Shown here: positions 1 to 12,400 of the stretch, piece by piece
How the letters are laid out: each line of letters begins with the position of its first letter
Numbering within the stretch: position 1 is the stretch's first letter
From: Symbiodinium natans
Taxonomy: Eukaryota > Sar > Dinophyceae > Suessiales > Symbiodiniaceae
Assembly (NCBI GenBank): GCA_905221605.1
Contig: CAJNDS010000047.1
Span: 1 to 64,000 of the forward strand
Direction of reading: 5' to 3'
Length of the DNA stretch: 64,000 bases
Position numbers and translations under genes: made by a program
Notes under the pieces: generated by a model
The model's database searches: none
The model's input: the letters and a program-made list of their open reading frames with translations, nothing else
Told to the model about the DNA's origin: nothing

Positions 1-969
1 TAGGGTTCTTAAGGGAGGGGGATTCATTGGGGGTAGCTACCTAGGGATCCTAAAAAGAGCTTCGGGAGCCTTGGGGAGCCTGAGGGAGTAGTGGGGAATA
101 TGAGGGAACCTTGGGTTGTATTCCCTCGTTGCAGCCCCATCCCTTAAGAGCCCTAGAAGTTTAGGCGCTGCTTAAGGTTCGACTCAGGGGGTGTAAGGAG
201 GGACCCCTAGAAGGGGCCCTCCCTTGACCGACCCTAAACCCGAAGCCCTAAACCCCACCCCTTAAAACCTTAAAACCCCATACATCTAAACGCTAAGAAA
301 CCCCATCGCCCCAAAAGAAAAAAGTTTGGCAAGCGTCGCTGGCTTCGGAGTGATGCGCTGCTGTAGCAGTGAAGCCACCTACAGTGAGATGAGCGGCTCG
401 CTTGAAGGCTGACCCTAAACCCTAAGCCCTAAGCCCTAAACCCTAAACCCGAAACCCTAAACCCTAATCCTGAACCCTAAAACTGGTGGTTTTAGACTTC
501 AGGGCTTGTGGGTTCGGATTCAATCAACCTAAGCTCCGATCCCCGAAAGGATTCGGAAACCTGGCAACCCCGACAAGGCTCAGGAACAATGCTGAAAACA
601 GCCACACGATGCTCAGCCCTGAACCCATGTTTGTTTTCCGGCTCTCTGGCCTGGACCCCTAAACCGTAAACCCTAAACCTTAAACCGGTTTAGGGTTGAG
701 GGTTCAGGGCCTACTTCTGTTAAAGTTTGAGGGTTTAAGCTCTTCAGGGGTTTGGTAAATAGGGTGCCTTCCTTAGGGTACGGGTTTAGGGCTCAGGGTT
801 TGGGGTTAGGGTAACCCGAAACCCTAAACCCTAAACCCCGAACCTCCCCAACGCGAGTTGAGGGTTGACAGATTCTGCTCAGAACCTCGCTGCCTAAACC
901 CCTAGGCCTAAACCCTAGACCCTAGACCCTAAACCCTAAACCCCTAGCCCTCAACCCCAAACCCAACAC

Positions 970-1039
970 TCCCAATCGCTGAAGATTGCGGCGCCTGTGG
1001 CGCCCTGGTCCAAATCTCTGAAGGAAGCAAGGTCGCGAC
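970..1039 (-). CDS. Possible exon, unrecognised gene
   Basis: DLASFRDLDQGATGAAIFSD lies between CCCTTCAG|GT and GGGA|GTGTTGG. A plus-strand frame (LKIAAPVAPWSKSLKEARS) is also open, so strand is uncertain. Confidence 0.25.
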
Positions 1040-2117
1040 CTGAAGGGGGAAATGCGGGGTTTAGGGTTTCCTTTTCTACCTTCGCGCTTCGCGCTTAGGG
1101 TTTAGGGGTTTAGGGTTTAGGGGTTTAGGGGTTTAGGGGTTTAGGGGTTAGGGTTTAGGGTTTAGGGGTTTAGGGGTGTGAGATTGGGTTGAGGGTTGGG
1201 GTTTAGGGCTCGGCTGAAGGCCCTACAGCCGGCCCTACCCTTCCCAAAACCTTTTGAAGCCCAACACGTAGCCTCTAGCCCGAACTGTGAAGGGTTTAGG
1301 GTTTAGGGTTTAGGGTTTAGGCGTAAACTCCCCCAAAACTTTACCCTCCAGAGCCATGTATAAGGTTCAGGGTTTAAGGCTTCGGTTGGAGAGGGCAAAA
1401 ACAAGAAGGGGGTGGGATTCAACGTATCACGAAAACTGCACAGAACTCAGGAGTATAGACATCGCTTCAAAGCTCTAAGCCCCTAAACCCTAAACCCTAA
1501 ACCCTAAACCCTAAACCCTAAACCCTAAACCCTAAACCCTAACCCTAAACCCGAAACCCTAAACCCGAAACCCTAACATCCCAAAGGGGCCCTACTTGAA
1601 CGCAGAGAAAGGACCCAGCAAGCACCGAACCCTTGGCGGTCTGTGCCCCTCAGTCGGAGCTGCTTCCCGCACCGAGGCTGTCAGGAATCCTAAGCCCTAA
1701 GTTTAGGGTTTAGGGTTAGGGTTTAGCCGTCTTTAGACCCGGAAACCCAAATCCTCAAGGGTTTTCGAGGCCAGTTTAGGAGTTTAGGGGTTTTAGTATG
1801 GGGGCTTGGGTTACAGGAAGGATGAAGGATTCAGAATCTTGGGGACACCCTCAGTCCTAAAACCTGACCATGCTAAAGGGAACAGTATGGTCCAGGGTTT
1901 GGGGTTTAGGGTTTAGGGTCCCTAACCTTAGACCCTAAACCCCAAACCCCAAACCCCAAACCCTAAACCCTAAACCCTAAGCTTAGGGCATCACGGAGTT
2001 GGGCATAGGGTTTCGGGTTTGGGGGTGCCACATCCAGGACTACATGGCTTTGTTCCGGACGCCTCCGGTGAGTAGAAATGGTCCATGGTGGAGCTGACCT
2101 CGGGAATTTTTTATCTT

Positions 2118-2196
2118 ATTACTACTACTGCTGCTACTGCTGCTGCTTCTACTACTACTACTACTACTACTACTACTGCTACTACTACCACTATGT
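2118..2196. repeat. (TAC/TGC)n trinucleotide repeat
   Basis: An imperfect run of ACT/GCT triplets from TTACTACTACTGCTGC to CTACTACTACC. It is outside any supported gene. Confidence 0.75.
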
Positions 2197-2440
2197 ACTG
2201 GGTTCGGGTTAAGGATACTCCTACTTCGACTCCCACTACTCGCTCCATATGTAACTAGACTGATGTTCCTGCTTATACTTCATGATTGTTACTGTTCTCT
2301 TATTAGTTGTCGCAGATTTGTTTGCTAGTCGTGTGGTTGTTGGTGATTGGCGGTGCTGTTACGATAGTTTGCTGCATTTCTCTTGTTCCCTTTCGGGTTC
2401 TGATCATGATGAAGATGACGGCTACTACTTGTACTATTGG

Positions 2441-2537
2441 TTGGGATGTTCCCTCGTATGCTAACAGTTCTTAATACTGAGGGGGTATATACTATAATCC
2501 CTATTCAGGACTGTTAGTATAAGGGGGAATTTCCCAA
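2441..2537. mobile_element. Foldback element, family M1
   Basis: The ends are inverted repeats: left TTGGGATGTTCCCTCGTAT, right ATAAGGGGGAATTTCCCAA, with ACAGTTCTTAA / AGGACTGTTAGTAT inside. It is non-coding, about 97 bp, and one of six clear copies in the window. Confidence 0.7.
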
Positions 2538-2751
2538 ACTATCGGAAGTGTCGAAAATGATGTTTGTGCTTCGCTACTCTCATGAGTCTTCGAGGTTCTG
2601 GTGCGACTTGAAAGGAAGCTGAGGTTTGCAAAATTCATTCGAACAGAAGGTCTCAAGATGGACAAAACAAACCCTAAGCCCTGAACCCCACACCCTAAAC
2701 GACCATTTGCCGATTAACCCCCCCCCTCCCCCAAAAGAAAAAATGTTCTTC

Positions 2752-4883
2752 CTAACTAACGGAAAATTGGGGAGATTTATTGCCTCTGTTTTTTGGGGGC
2801 CCTGAAGCAAACAATAATACATAGGCCCTTCCTTTTTGCCATCGCCGTTTGGGAGCAGGGCCGCTGTGCGAAGTAGCCTCCCCATCTGCCGCTTCGGCCG
2901 GATAGCCAGACACCGTCGAGCTCCCCCCGCAGCTGCCGCGCGAAGCGAACTCTTCGAGAACCCTGTGGATGACGCTGAGGGATCCCTTCCTGGGCTGCAC
3001 TTTAGGGTTTAGGGTTTAGGGTTTAGGGTTTAGGGTTTAGGGTTTAGTGCACAAGCCACTGTGCAAATATGCCGAAGAATATGCTCTTCGGGTTTCAGGT
3101 TTGGGGGTTCAACTTTTGGGGGACCTAGGGACTTTCAACACATCCGCTACTGCCCCCGAACATACTATACTGCTTTCTACAGGAAGTCCCCTCCCACTCC
3201 CCCCCTCCAAAAAACAAAAAAAAAGGAAAAGAACCCCGAACAAACCTGGCCCTAAACCCTAAACCCTAAACCCTAAACCCTAAACCCTAGACCCTAAACC
3301 CTAAACCCTCAACCCTAAACCCTAAACCCTAAGCCCGGGACCTCCGGCTGCCTAGCTTCCAGCCCACCAGGACGGGTCGCAGCTTGATGGACTCGGGCGT
3401 GTGGGGGGTGCCCTCCTTCCCTTGCTCGGCATGCCTTGTGCTCAAAGGAGAGACGTGCCCATCCTTGTTTCAATGGGTTTAGGGTTTAGGGTTTAGGGTT
3501 TAGGGTTTAGGGTTTAGGGTTTAGGGGTTCGGTGTACCTTGGACCCTTAAGGTTGTACCCTGGGGTCTTGGGGAACCTTGTTCAAGATCCTTAAGGGTGG
3601 TATACGGGCCATAATGGGAGCATATTAAGGGGAACCTTTAGGATCTGTAAGGGTAGTATAAGGGCCATATTCGGAGTATGTATTAAGGGCAACCTTTCGG
3701 GCCACAAGCAAAGGGGTACGAGTCTTAATCCCTTGCTTCTCCGAGTTCCAGGGGTAGTTCTCCAAATTGGGTTTAGGGTTTAGGGCTTAGGGTGGTTTAA
3801 GGCAATTTGTGTTTAGTAGTTTCGCACGGCACCTTTAGAATGAGGACCCCCCAGACGAATTGGTTGGCCTTGCTAATGGCGCCCAAAAACGTTCATTAAC
3901 GCTAACCCTAAACCCTAAACCCTAAACCCTAAACCCTAAACCCTAAACCCTAAACCCTAAACCCTAAACCCTAAACCCTAAACCCTACTCAGCACCAAAG
4001 CATCATGCGCGGCACTGCGCAGCAGCTCCGGGATGCTGACCAGGGCCACCGAGCTGAGCTCCGAGTTGGCTTTCCCTTTCCTGGCACGTCTGTTTAGGGT
4101 CTAGGGTATAGGGTATAGGGTTTAGGGTTTCAGGGTTTCAGGGTTTCAGGGTTTCATGTTTCAGGGTTTTTAGGGTTTAGGGTTTCAGGGTTTCATGTTT
4201 CAGGGTTTCAGGGTCTCAGGGTTTCGGGCTTAAGCAGGGTTTAGGGTTTAGGGCTTCAGAGTCCAGGTTTAGGGTTTAGGGTTTAAGGTTGAGGATTTAG
4301 GGATTAGCGCTTCAAGGCTTCAGGGTTCACGGCTTAGGGCTTCAGGGCTTCAGGGCTTCAGGGTTTTCAGGGCTTCAGGGTTTCTGGGTGGGCTTAGGGA
4401 TGTTAAGAGGTTCAGGGCTGTCGGAGTTACGGTTCAGAAACCCAGATCAAGAAACCAGAACCAACCTCCCCTCAGGGAACCAACGCAAAATGCGACAAGT
4501 CATAAAGGTGTGAGCTGTCTTGTTTCCTTCCTAAACCCTAAACCCTAAACCCTAAACCCTAAACCCTAAACCCTAAACCCTAAAACGCTTGCAACCCAGT
4601 TTCGCATCGAAGAATGCAGCCGACTGGAAGAGTTGATCGAGGGCCGAGTCTCCAGGATCAATGTCAAGGCTGCTGGCAAGAGCCTGGGGTTTAGGGTTTA
4701 GGGTTTAGGGTTTAGGGTTCAGGGTAGCCCCGGGGTTCAGAATTTAGGGAACAAAGAGAGTTTAGGTTCAGGGTAGTGGGAGGTTCAGGGTGTAGGGCTT
4801 AGGGCAATTTAGGGTTTAGGATAAAGGCGTTCAGGCTTGGAGGGCGTAGGGTAAGCTGGTGTTTCAGCACCCTCGGAAAAGTA

Positions 4884-4954
<71 letters not shown>

Positions 4955-7900
4955 GCACCTTCTTGGAATGGTTTGTACGGTTCCCGTCGAACCCCAAGGG
5001 TGAAATTCCTTCAGAGACCGCCGGTATCCCTGCACAAAGTGCCTCGGCGGTGACCACAAACATCACGTAGTCGCCAGACACAAAAGGCCTGTCGCCCAAG
5101 AGTTCTGACTTCATCGCTTCTGATATTCCCTGGGCGGTCACTGTAGCAGTCCTTGACCAGCTGTTCGGTTTAGGGCCTTTTGGGGGCGGGGTTGTAGGGC
5201 ATACCCTAAACCCTAAACCCTAAACCCTAAACCCTACAAGGGGCTTTAGGGGCTTTGGGGGCTGGTAGGGGGCGTTAAGGGGGTTTAGGGCCTATGGCAC
5301 CTGAACCGCAAAGCCTGAGCATCTTGTTGTGTCTCTAGACATCTGAGCCCCTCATCACCCCCGGAACACCCCCAACCATGAACCACTAAGCTCAATGCGA
5401 AGCAGTAAAATTCATACACTCTAGGGGTAGTTACATGCTCCCTTAATATGGGCCCTTAAACGGGACTCTTATATACCCCTTATATACCCCATACAAATTG
5501 AGGGCCCATGCTCCAAAACCCTTGAAAGGAGGTAAGGGACCATGTATAACTACCCTTATACACCCTAAGAAGAAAACAACAAAATCACAAACCTAGGTTG
5601 GCTCCGAAACCCACTGAAATATATTCCCAAATATGGTGCTCTTAAACCCCAGTCAGGTTCTATGCTGAGATTCTGCTGTAGTGGAACAACAGACATGTAT
5701 GGCAATGCCACGGAGAAACGAATGCTATCTGCTCACAGTATTCCCGAGTGGAGATCGCCTCAGTGCTGCGTCTGTTTCCTATTGGGAAAAACACAAAGCA
5801 TGCAGCCTATGACCCGTACTGAAATGGGGTCTCCGAAGATAGGGGTACCCTTTTTGGGGTTCCTTCAAAAAGGATTGTACAGAATTTTTGCGTTATAGAA
5901 GGGTGCGCAAATCCCCAGAAGAGGAAGGCGAATAGGGCCAATTGCGTTAAGTGGCCGGCCTTAAGCCACACAGCTTGTGACACGATGCTTCAGACACGAC
6001 AGCGAACAAATATCACAATTTAAAGCATAGGCGAAAAAGAAGCTCCGAAAAAACATGCACAAACGAAAAAAACAGCTTTTTTTTTGAATGAATGAGACAA
6101 TCAATCGCTTTAAACCCTAAGCCTGAGAAACAATGGACTTCTGCAGGTGTAATCAAGTAGAAACCTGACAGCAGAAAAGACGCAGTACTAATCAATAACG
6201 CAGGAGATGCTTTCGACCTAAATCCCGGTATCTGGTGGACAAATGGCGCATCCGTAAAAAAGGAATATTTATGCAACATATGCACATTGTATTGCATCAT
6301 GAGGATGAAACAAGTAACAATCGCTCAAAGCTGGTGATTTATGTATGTAAGAGCTGAAAGTGCTGTAAATACCACGTTACTCGAATGGAAGTTTCGTAGT
6401 ATCACGACCCGGATTCCGGTCAGCCAAGTACAGCCACTGCATACATGACATTTATGCTGTCATTAACGGCTTTTGCGGTGTTCTCAACAGGTCTCAAGCA
6501 CAGCGATATTATGAGAGATACGTCTTGGAGGGGGATATTTATATACAAACATGTAACAACCCAATCATATCCTCGTGCCTGCGTGCCCAGAAACCCACAA
6601 GCTAAACCGGAATCCTAACCCTAAACCCCTTGAGCCCTGAGCCTTAAGCCCTCAGCCCTAAACCCTACACCCTACACCCTAAACCCTAAACCCTACACCC
6701 TAAACCCTAAACCCTAAACCCTAAACGAAGGCGAATGTCTCCTCGTCCTGCGCAAACAGCTCCTCTGCCAGCTCACGAAAAGCCCCCGTAAGCGGTGACT
6801 CTCCTGCCTTCGGGTTCTTACCGGCCAAACCCTAAAGTAGGGTTTAGGGTTTAGGGTTTGGGGTTTAGGGCTAAACCCCCAAAACCCCAAGCCTTACCCT
6901 AAACGGGCCGTAAGGTGCTTCACAAGTTCACAGTTACTTACTCAATTCGGGCCTCGGGTTTGCGGGAGCTTTGGGGAATTTAGGGTTGGATTCAGGGAAA
7001 CCCTAAACCCTAAACCCTAAAACCTAAACCCTAAACCCTGAACCCTAAACCCTAAACCCTAAACCTTAGGGCTGAGATCTCACTTCTCGTCTCCTTCCGG
7101 TTCACGCCGCCGCCGAAGTCAGTGTACAAGTACTCCTTACTGGCTGAGTGTGTCATGTGGGAAAAGAGGGTGTAACCCTAAACCCTAAACCCTAAACCCG
7201 AAACCCTAAACCGACTAGGGTTCCGAATGTTCGCCGAGGCAAAAGCTGCTAAATAGGATTGGGACGATCCAGGGTTTTAGGTTTACGGACTTTGAACAAG
7301 GTCACAAAAAGGCTTAAGGCTAGGGTTTAAGGTTTGGGGTTTGGGGTTTGGGGTTTGGGGTTTGGGGTTTTGGGTTTCGGGTTTACGGTTTAGGGCTAGC
7401 TACTCAGCACCTGAGACTCCTTCCGCTTGAAGTAGAATCGGCCTCCCAGCAAGACTGCCGGGATGTTTCCATGTAACGCGGAGCGACCCACGACCATAAC
7501 ACCCGCGTTGCCTGCGGTGTGAGCTTTCTCCGGCCATACCTGAACAAGGGTAGGGCTTAAACCCCAAACCCTGAACCCCAAACTTAGGGGTTCAGGGTTT
7601 AGGGCGGTTTCGGCTTTAGGGTTTAGGGTATTTGGGTTCAGGGGGATGAGGGGATTTGGGTTTAGGGTTTTGGGCTTAGGGGTTCAAGGCATTGGGGGTG
7701 TTTAGAGCTCGAGCATAACCAACAAATACGAAAAAGGTACATGTCCAAGTACGGTCCAGAATGCTTTGTCTGGTCCAGCTGCTGGGGCGTCTACCATGAA
7801 AACGTCTGTTTTGTCAGATCCCAAACCCTAAACCCTAAACCCTAAACCCTGAACCCTAAACCCCTGAACCCTGAATCCTAAACCCTAAACCCACAACACA

Positions 7901-9228
7901 GGGCTTTCATTGTACTCAGCCTATGGTTGCAATCCTGCAAAGCAAGGGCTGCTAGAACCGAATGCGCAGCTGCCTCTTGCGGCTGCCTCTCGGTTCAAAG
8001 TCTTGATCCGATGTGCGGCGAGGTGCAGATCGCGCTTTTGAAGCCCTCAACCCTAAACCCTAAACCCTAAACCCTAAACCCTAAACCCTAAACCCTAAAC
8101 GGGCCAACAAACTCGACCGAACGCAGCCCTAAACCCCTACCCTTAGAGCCTAAGGACTCCTGGTTTTAGGATTTTTGGGCACAAAGACCTTCCTACATAA
8201 GGTTTCTGAGCCACAGGTGCCTCCAAAACCTGCAGGTGTGCGGTAGGGTGCAAGGTCTCAGCTGGAAGCACTGAACTCTCAAACCCTGAATTCTCAAACA
8301 AGGGTTTAAGGCTGAGGGTTTGAGAGTTAAGGGTTTAGGGTTCAGGAACCCTCAAAACCCGAGACCCTAACCCCAAATCCTAAACGCTTTGGGGTTTGGA
8401 GGGTTTAGGGCTTTAGTCAAGTTTAGTCCTAGGCCCCTGGCCACCTCATAAGACCGATCTTCTAGCCCTGAGCCCTAACATAACCCCTAAACCCTACTCT
8501 AGGGGCCTTAAGAATTAAATTAGGGTTTTGGGGGCTCTTATAGTATATGTATATAGGAACCATAAGGGAGTACTAATCGTAACTACTCCAACCCCAAAAT
8601 TACTTGGTTTAGAGTTCTGGTAGCTTCAGGCTTAAGTTTCAAGGCCGTGGCGTGCGCATGAACAGACAAAGGTTGGCGGCCTTCTGTTCAAAAAGGGTTT
8701 AGGGTTTGGGGTGTAGGGGCTTGGGGTTCTTCCCTGCTACTACTTCTTCTCAGAAAGCTGGTCGTCAAAGCTTCACCGATCATGGAGTTGACGGGCTTAG
8801 GCCATGAAATCCAACTTCCCGGTCTAATGGGCACGAAAGCCCCGAAAGCCCAAATCCTAAGACCCCAAACCCCAAAACCTAAACCCTAAATCAGGCCACG
8901 CCGCAGCTGCACTGTCTCCTGGCGATGTTGCCATCGCGGCCTAGGAGCCCGGAGCAGGGCGTTGGGGGTCTTGCGGGAGGGTTCAGGGTTCAGGGTTCAG
9001 GGTTCAGGGTTTAGGGTTTAGGGTCTTGACCCTGACACCCCAATAACCACAACCGCGAAACCCGAACTGATCCCTGTGACCTAGATCTCCAACACACACT
9101 CTAAACCGTAGGGACACCCTAAACCCAAAACCCAAAACCCAAAACCCTAACCCTAACCCTAAACCCTAAACCTAAACCCTAAACCCTAAACCTGATGCAG
9201 AAGATGAAGCATCCCCGGGATGCGCCAT
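2752..9228 (-). CDS. Nudix hydrolase, 11-exon gene model
   Basis: Exons 5' to 3': 9192-9228, 7959-8045, 7720-7805, 7411-7539, 7084-7135, 6727-6803, 4959-5129, 4589-4683, 3996-4080, 3342-3463, 2752-2989 (stop). Reading phase closes at every junction and the sum is 1179 bp (392 aa). The fold signature is visible: a GVMVV strand and AVLLGGRF (7411-7539), DFGGGVNRKE (7084-7135), then RELAEEL (6727-6803), i.e. a Nudix box with a short insertion and without the usual Gly after EE. A later ELSSVALVSIPELL segment matches the usual Nudix C-terminal helix-strand. Family members hydrolyse nucleoside diphosphates linked to another group; the substrate cannot be told. Donors are GT except GC at exon 4589-4683. 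The first exon (ATG, MAHPGDASSS) and the 3' end of the last exon are the weakest parts; an AG|GC donor at 2878 is an alternative. Confidence 0.68.
3904..3987 (-). repeat. CCCTAAA array abutting an exon
   Basis: About 12 units. On the minus strand it forms the 5' part of the intron after exon 3996-4080. The short array 4685-4719 forms the 3' end of the intron before exon 4589-4683 (...CCCTAAACCCCAG). Confidence 0.8.
4886..4953. repeat. (CAA)n microsatellite at an intron start
   Basis: About 22 CAA units. On the minus strand it follows the 5' splice site of Nudix exon 4959-5129 (AAG|GTGCTG then TTG repeats). The poly-Leu reading of this ORF is readthrough into the intron. Confidence 0.85.
5130..6726 (-). 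other. Longest intron of the Nudix gene, about 1.6 kb
   Basis: It holds a TIR-like GTAGTTACATG...ACTACCC element (about 5,425-5,550), about 1 kb of unique AT-richer sequence (5,580-6,600) and a CCCTAAA array next to exon 6727. Open frames at 5662-5898 (+) and 6013-6300 (-) show no motif. A missed exon cannot be excluded. Confidence 0.45.
7084..7135 (-). CDS. Exon carrying first half of the Nudix box
   Basis: The acceptor is CCAGTAAG|GAG and the donor AGAA|GTGAGA. It encodes EYLYTDFGGGVNRKETR. The catalytic box continues in exon 6727-6803 (RESPLTGAFRELAEELF). The split box and the phase match (one base plus two) are the main evidence that neighbouring islands are exons of one gene. Confidence 0.7.
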
Positions 9229-9422
9229 GGGCGCGAGCACAAACAGAGGGTTCGGGGTTTAAGGTTTAGGTACAGGTTTGACGAACAGTCCTGAGTAGGA
9301 TTATAGTACCCCCCCCATTATAATGCCGATTAAGGACCGTTAGGTATAAGAGGAACAATTTCAACACAAGTCCCAACCTGAACCCTGGAATCTCTGATCC
9401 TACCCCTGCCCCCCCCCCCCCC

Positions 9423-12400
9423 TCACCCAAAAAAAAAAAATCCAAGAAAAAACCGAGGGTAACAGAGGTCGAGGCCGGTATCTTCGCCAGAGGGACGGAT
9501 GCATCCTGGAGGTTTTAGGGTTTAGGGTTTAGGGTCCAGGGTCTAGGGTTTAGGCTCAGGGTTTATGGGGTTCAGGGTTTCGGGTCAGGGTGATAGGATT
9601 TAGGTTTAGGGAGTTGGGTGTCTATTCTTTTTGGGACAATAAGGTCATAATGTAGGGGTCAGAACCCATAGAACTTCCACGTCTTTTCCGAATCTAGCGG
9701 GGGCTTCCATGACCGCATATCAATTCTGCATCCGACTAAACCCCTAAAACCCTCAAACGCCTGCTGTAAACACGAACCAGACAGTTCCATAAACAAAGCT
9801 ACGCCAGCACAAAGACTTTCCAAAGGGCCCTGCTGTAGCCACGCAACTTCAACGAAACAGAGGACTGAATCGGAGGCTTAGGGTTTGGGTGAGGGGCTGG
9901 AGGGCGTAAGCCTCTAGCCATCCACCTTGTATGAACCCTAAGCCTCAACCCGAAGCCTGAAACCTTAAACCTTGGATCTCAACCCCAACCCTAAACCTTC
10001 AACCCTAAACCTTAAGCACGCCCGAGGACTGTTGAGGGCCGGCCGTACAGGGAGAAGGCACTTCCATCCACGAAGTGTACCTTGAAAACTGACTTGTTTT
10101 GTGTGTTTCTGGGAGGGGAAGGCTTAGGGTTTGGGGTTGGGGGTTTGGGGTGTGTCACATGCTCCGCGCACACCACCGCGCAGGGCGTGTGTTGTGGTGT
10201 GCGCCAAGGTTCACGTCCTCTCCCAACCCGCCCACCCAATTCATGACCTGGGTCGGGTTTATTGGGGGACTTTATAGCTGAGAACTGGTCTGGGAAAAGC
10301 CCAAAAAAACTCCAGGAAAGGCACAAAAAGGCTCAGAAATGGTCTGGGAAAGGCCCAACAAGGTTTGAAATTGTCCGAGGTTTATGCTTTTGGATATTTT
10401 GGGATTTGGGGATTCTTTTGCTTCGAGCTGGTCTGGGAAGACCCCAAAAAAGGCTCAGAATGGTCCAGCAAAGGACAAAAAATCCTCAAAGATAAGCTGA
10501 GAAAGGCCCTTAAACCCTAAACCCTAAACCCTAAAACCCAAACCCCAAACCCTAAACCCCCCCAGGCAGCTCTCGGGCCATAGGCCAGAGGCCTCCACAC
10601 AAGGGGGCCGCTCGCAGGGGCCCTCACAGCCCTACCAGCCAGCTCAGCAAGCTGCGGGGTAGAAACCTCCCAAGCTCCCAGCCGGAGGGGTTGTCAAGGC
10701 CGGGGGCCTGCAGCCCAGGATTTCAGGCAGGGGGGCCTCCCACACAGGCTCCAGCGGAAGGGGGCTCGCTGGCTTTGCAGGGGCCCTCACAACCCCAGCA
10801 GCTCAGATAGGCCTGCGCTGGTGGCCGAGGGCCTCCGCACAGGGGCCTGCATTTTGAAGTTCCAAGCCAGACACCGTTGGCTCTGGTTGTCGCTCTTTAG
10901 ACTAGGAGAATTCAATTGTGTTTGCTGTTGCGGAGTTCGGAGGTTGTTTCGAGCAAGTGCTCTCTAAACCATGAACCCTCAACCCTCAACCCTGAAGCCC
11001 TTAAGCCCCACCAAGTCTTGTAGATATGATGGACTGACACTAGGGGTGCCCAGCAAATGCAGAAAAGGTACATGCCTCTTGCAGCGGATGGATCTTAATG
11101 CTCATTGCCTCTTGTAGTTGATGGATTTCTCAGAAAACCTGCAAACCCTAAACTCTGAACCCAAAAATAAACCCCAAAAAGGGGTACTTCTCGGCATCCG
11201 ACACTCTCTAAACACGCTCCCAAAATGGGGACAGTCTGTGAAAGACTGCTCCAGAGCGTGAGCTCTCAAAGCCACGATTTGGGCTTAGGTTTAGACTTTA
11301 GGGTTAGGGCTTAGGATCCAGAACCCTGATCCCGGAACCCTGAACCCTGAACCCTAAACCCCAAACCCAAACGACCAGGGCCACAAGACTTCCGATGATC
11401 CGATCGCGGTGCAATGGTCAACTGGGTGAAGTCCCCAAGCCAGGACCCATAGTTGATGAAGACATTCCTCAGTTTTTGGATTCCCGGCCGGTGACCTAAA
11501 GTTAAACGGGCGTAGGGTTTAGGGTTTAGGGTTTAGGGTCTAGGGTTTAGGGTTTAGGAACCCCAACCCGCAAGCCTTGACCTTAACTATGTGGGTTTAG
11601 GGCACAGGGCTAGACTTTCGGAGTTTGGGGTTTAAGGTTGTCTTGAGTCTCGAGGGTTGCCTTGAGGATGAAGAGTTGAGGGTGTAGGCTTTCCCCTCTC
11701 CCCCGCGTGATCCGTGCTGGGTTGAGGGCCTGGAAAAGTTGAGCGTTTGGGGTTGGGCTGAAGATTTAAGGTTTGTGGCTTCCCTCTCCCCACCCCTGTG
11801 GTTCGTAGTGGGTTAAGGATTAGAGGTTGGGATGTTCCCCCTTATACCAGCAGTCCTTAAAAAAAGGGATTATCGTACCCCCTCTGATCATCCTGCTAGA
11901 ATAAGGGGGAACGTCCCAAATTCGGGGCTTGGGAGGGTGGGGGAGACACCATGGGGAGGGGGGGTGGGGGCCCTATGAACGCGCGCCGCGCCTTCGCATG
12001 AACCCTAAGCCCCAAGCCCCTCGAAACCCTAACCCCAAACCCTAAACCCTAAACCCTAGACCCTAAACCCAAAACCCCCCAAAACTCTAAACCCCAAAAC
12101 CCTTTTCAGTCGGAAACCCTAAACCCTAAACCCTAAACCCTAAACCCTAAACCCTAAACCCTAAACCCTAAACCCGAAGATGTTTGGAGCAAGGCTGAGG
12201 TGATTGGGACTTGAGGGAGCTGCAAGGTTTCGTTCAGGGCTTCAGAAGCATGTGGAGATCCCCCTGTGCTTTGTGCGGCGCGCCGGCTTGTTAGGGTTTA
12301 GGGTTTAGGGTTTAGGTATAGATTCTGTAAGCAAATATGGTTCATTCAAGAAGAGTGTTCTCCGCGCTCGTTTTCTTCCGTGAGCCTCCGCTGCACTCTC

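Larger units (their letters stand above)
1..2440. repeat. Telomere-like arrays and spacers, no firm gene
   Basis: At least a dozen short runs of CCCTAAA or TTTAGGG in both orientations (e.g. 1482-1570, 1095-1175) are separated by 50-150 bp spacers. Possible exon islands lie at 970-1039 and about 1,610-1,675, with ambiguous strand. Variants CCCCAAA, CCCTCAA and CCTAGAC are common. Confidence 0.7.

Noticed and set aside
4799-5141. ORFs with poly-Cys, poly-Leu or poly-Thr
   Set aside because: These are readings of the (CAA)n microsatellite; only the part 4959-5129 is supported as an exon.
12227-12289. Plus-strand exon-like island LQKHVEIPLCFVRRAG
   Set aside because: Alone among minus-strand exons; the minus strand (PHKAQGDLHMLLKP) is also open.
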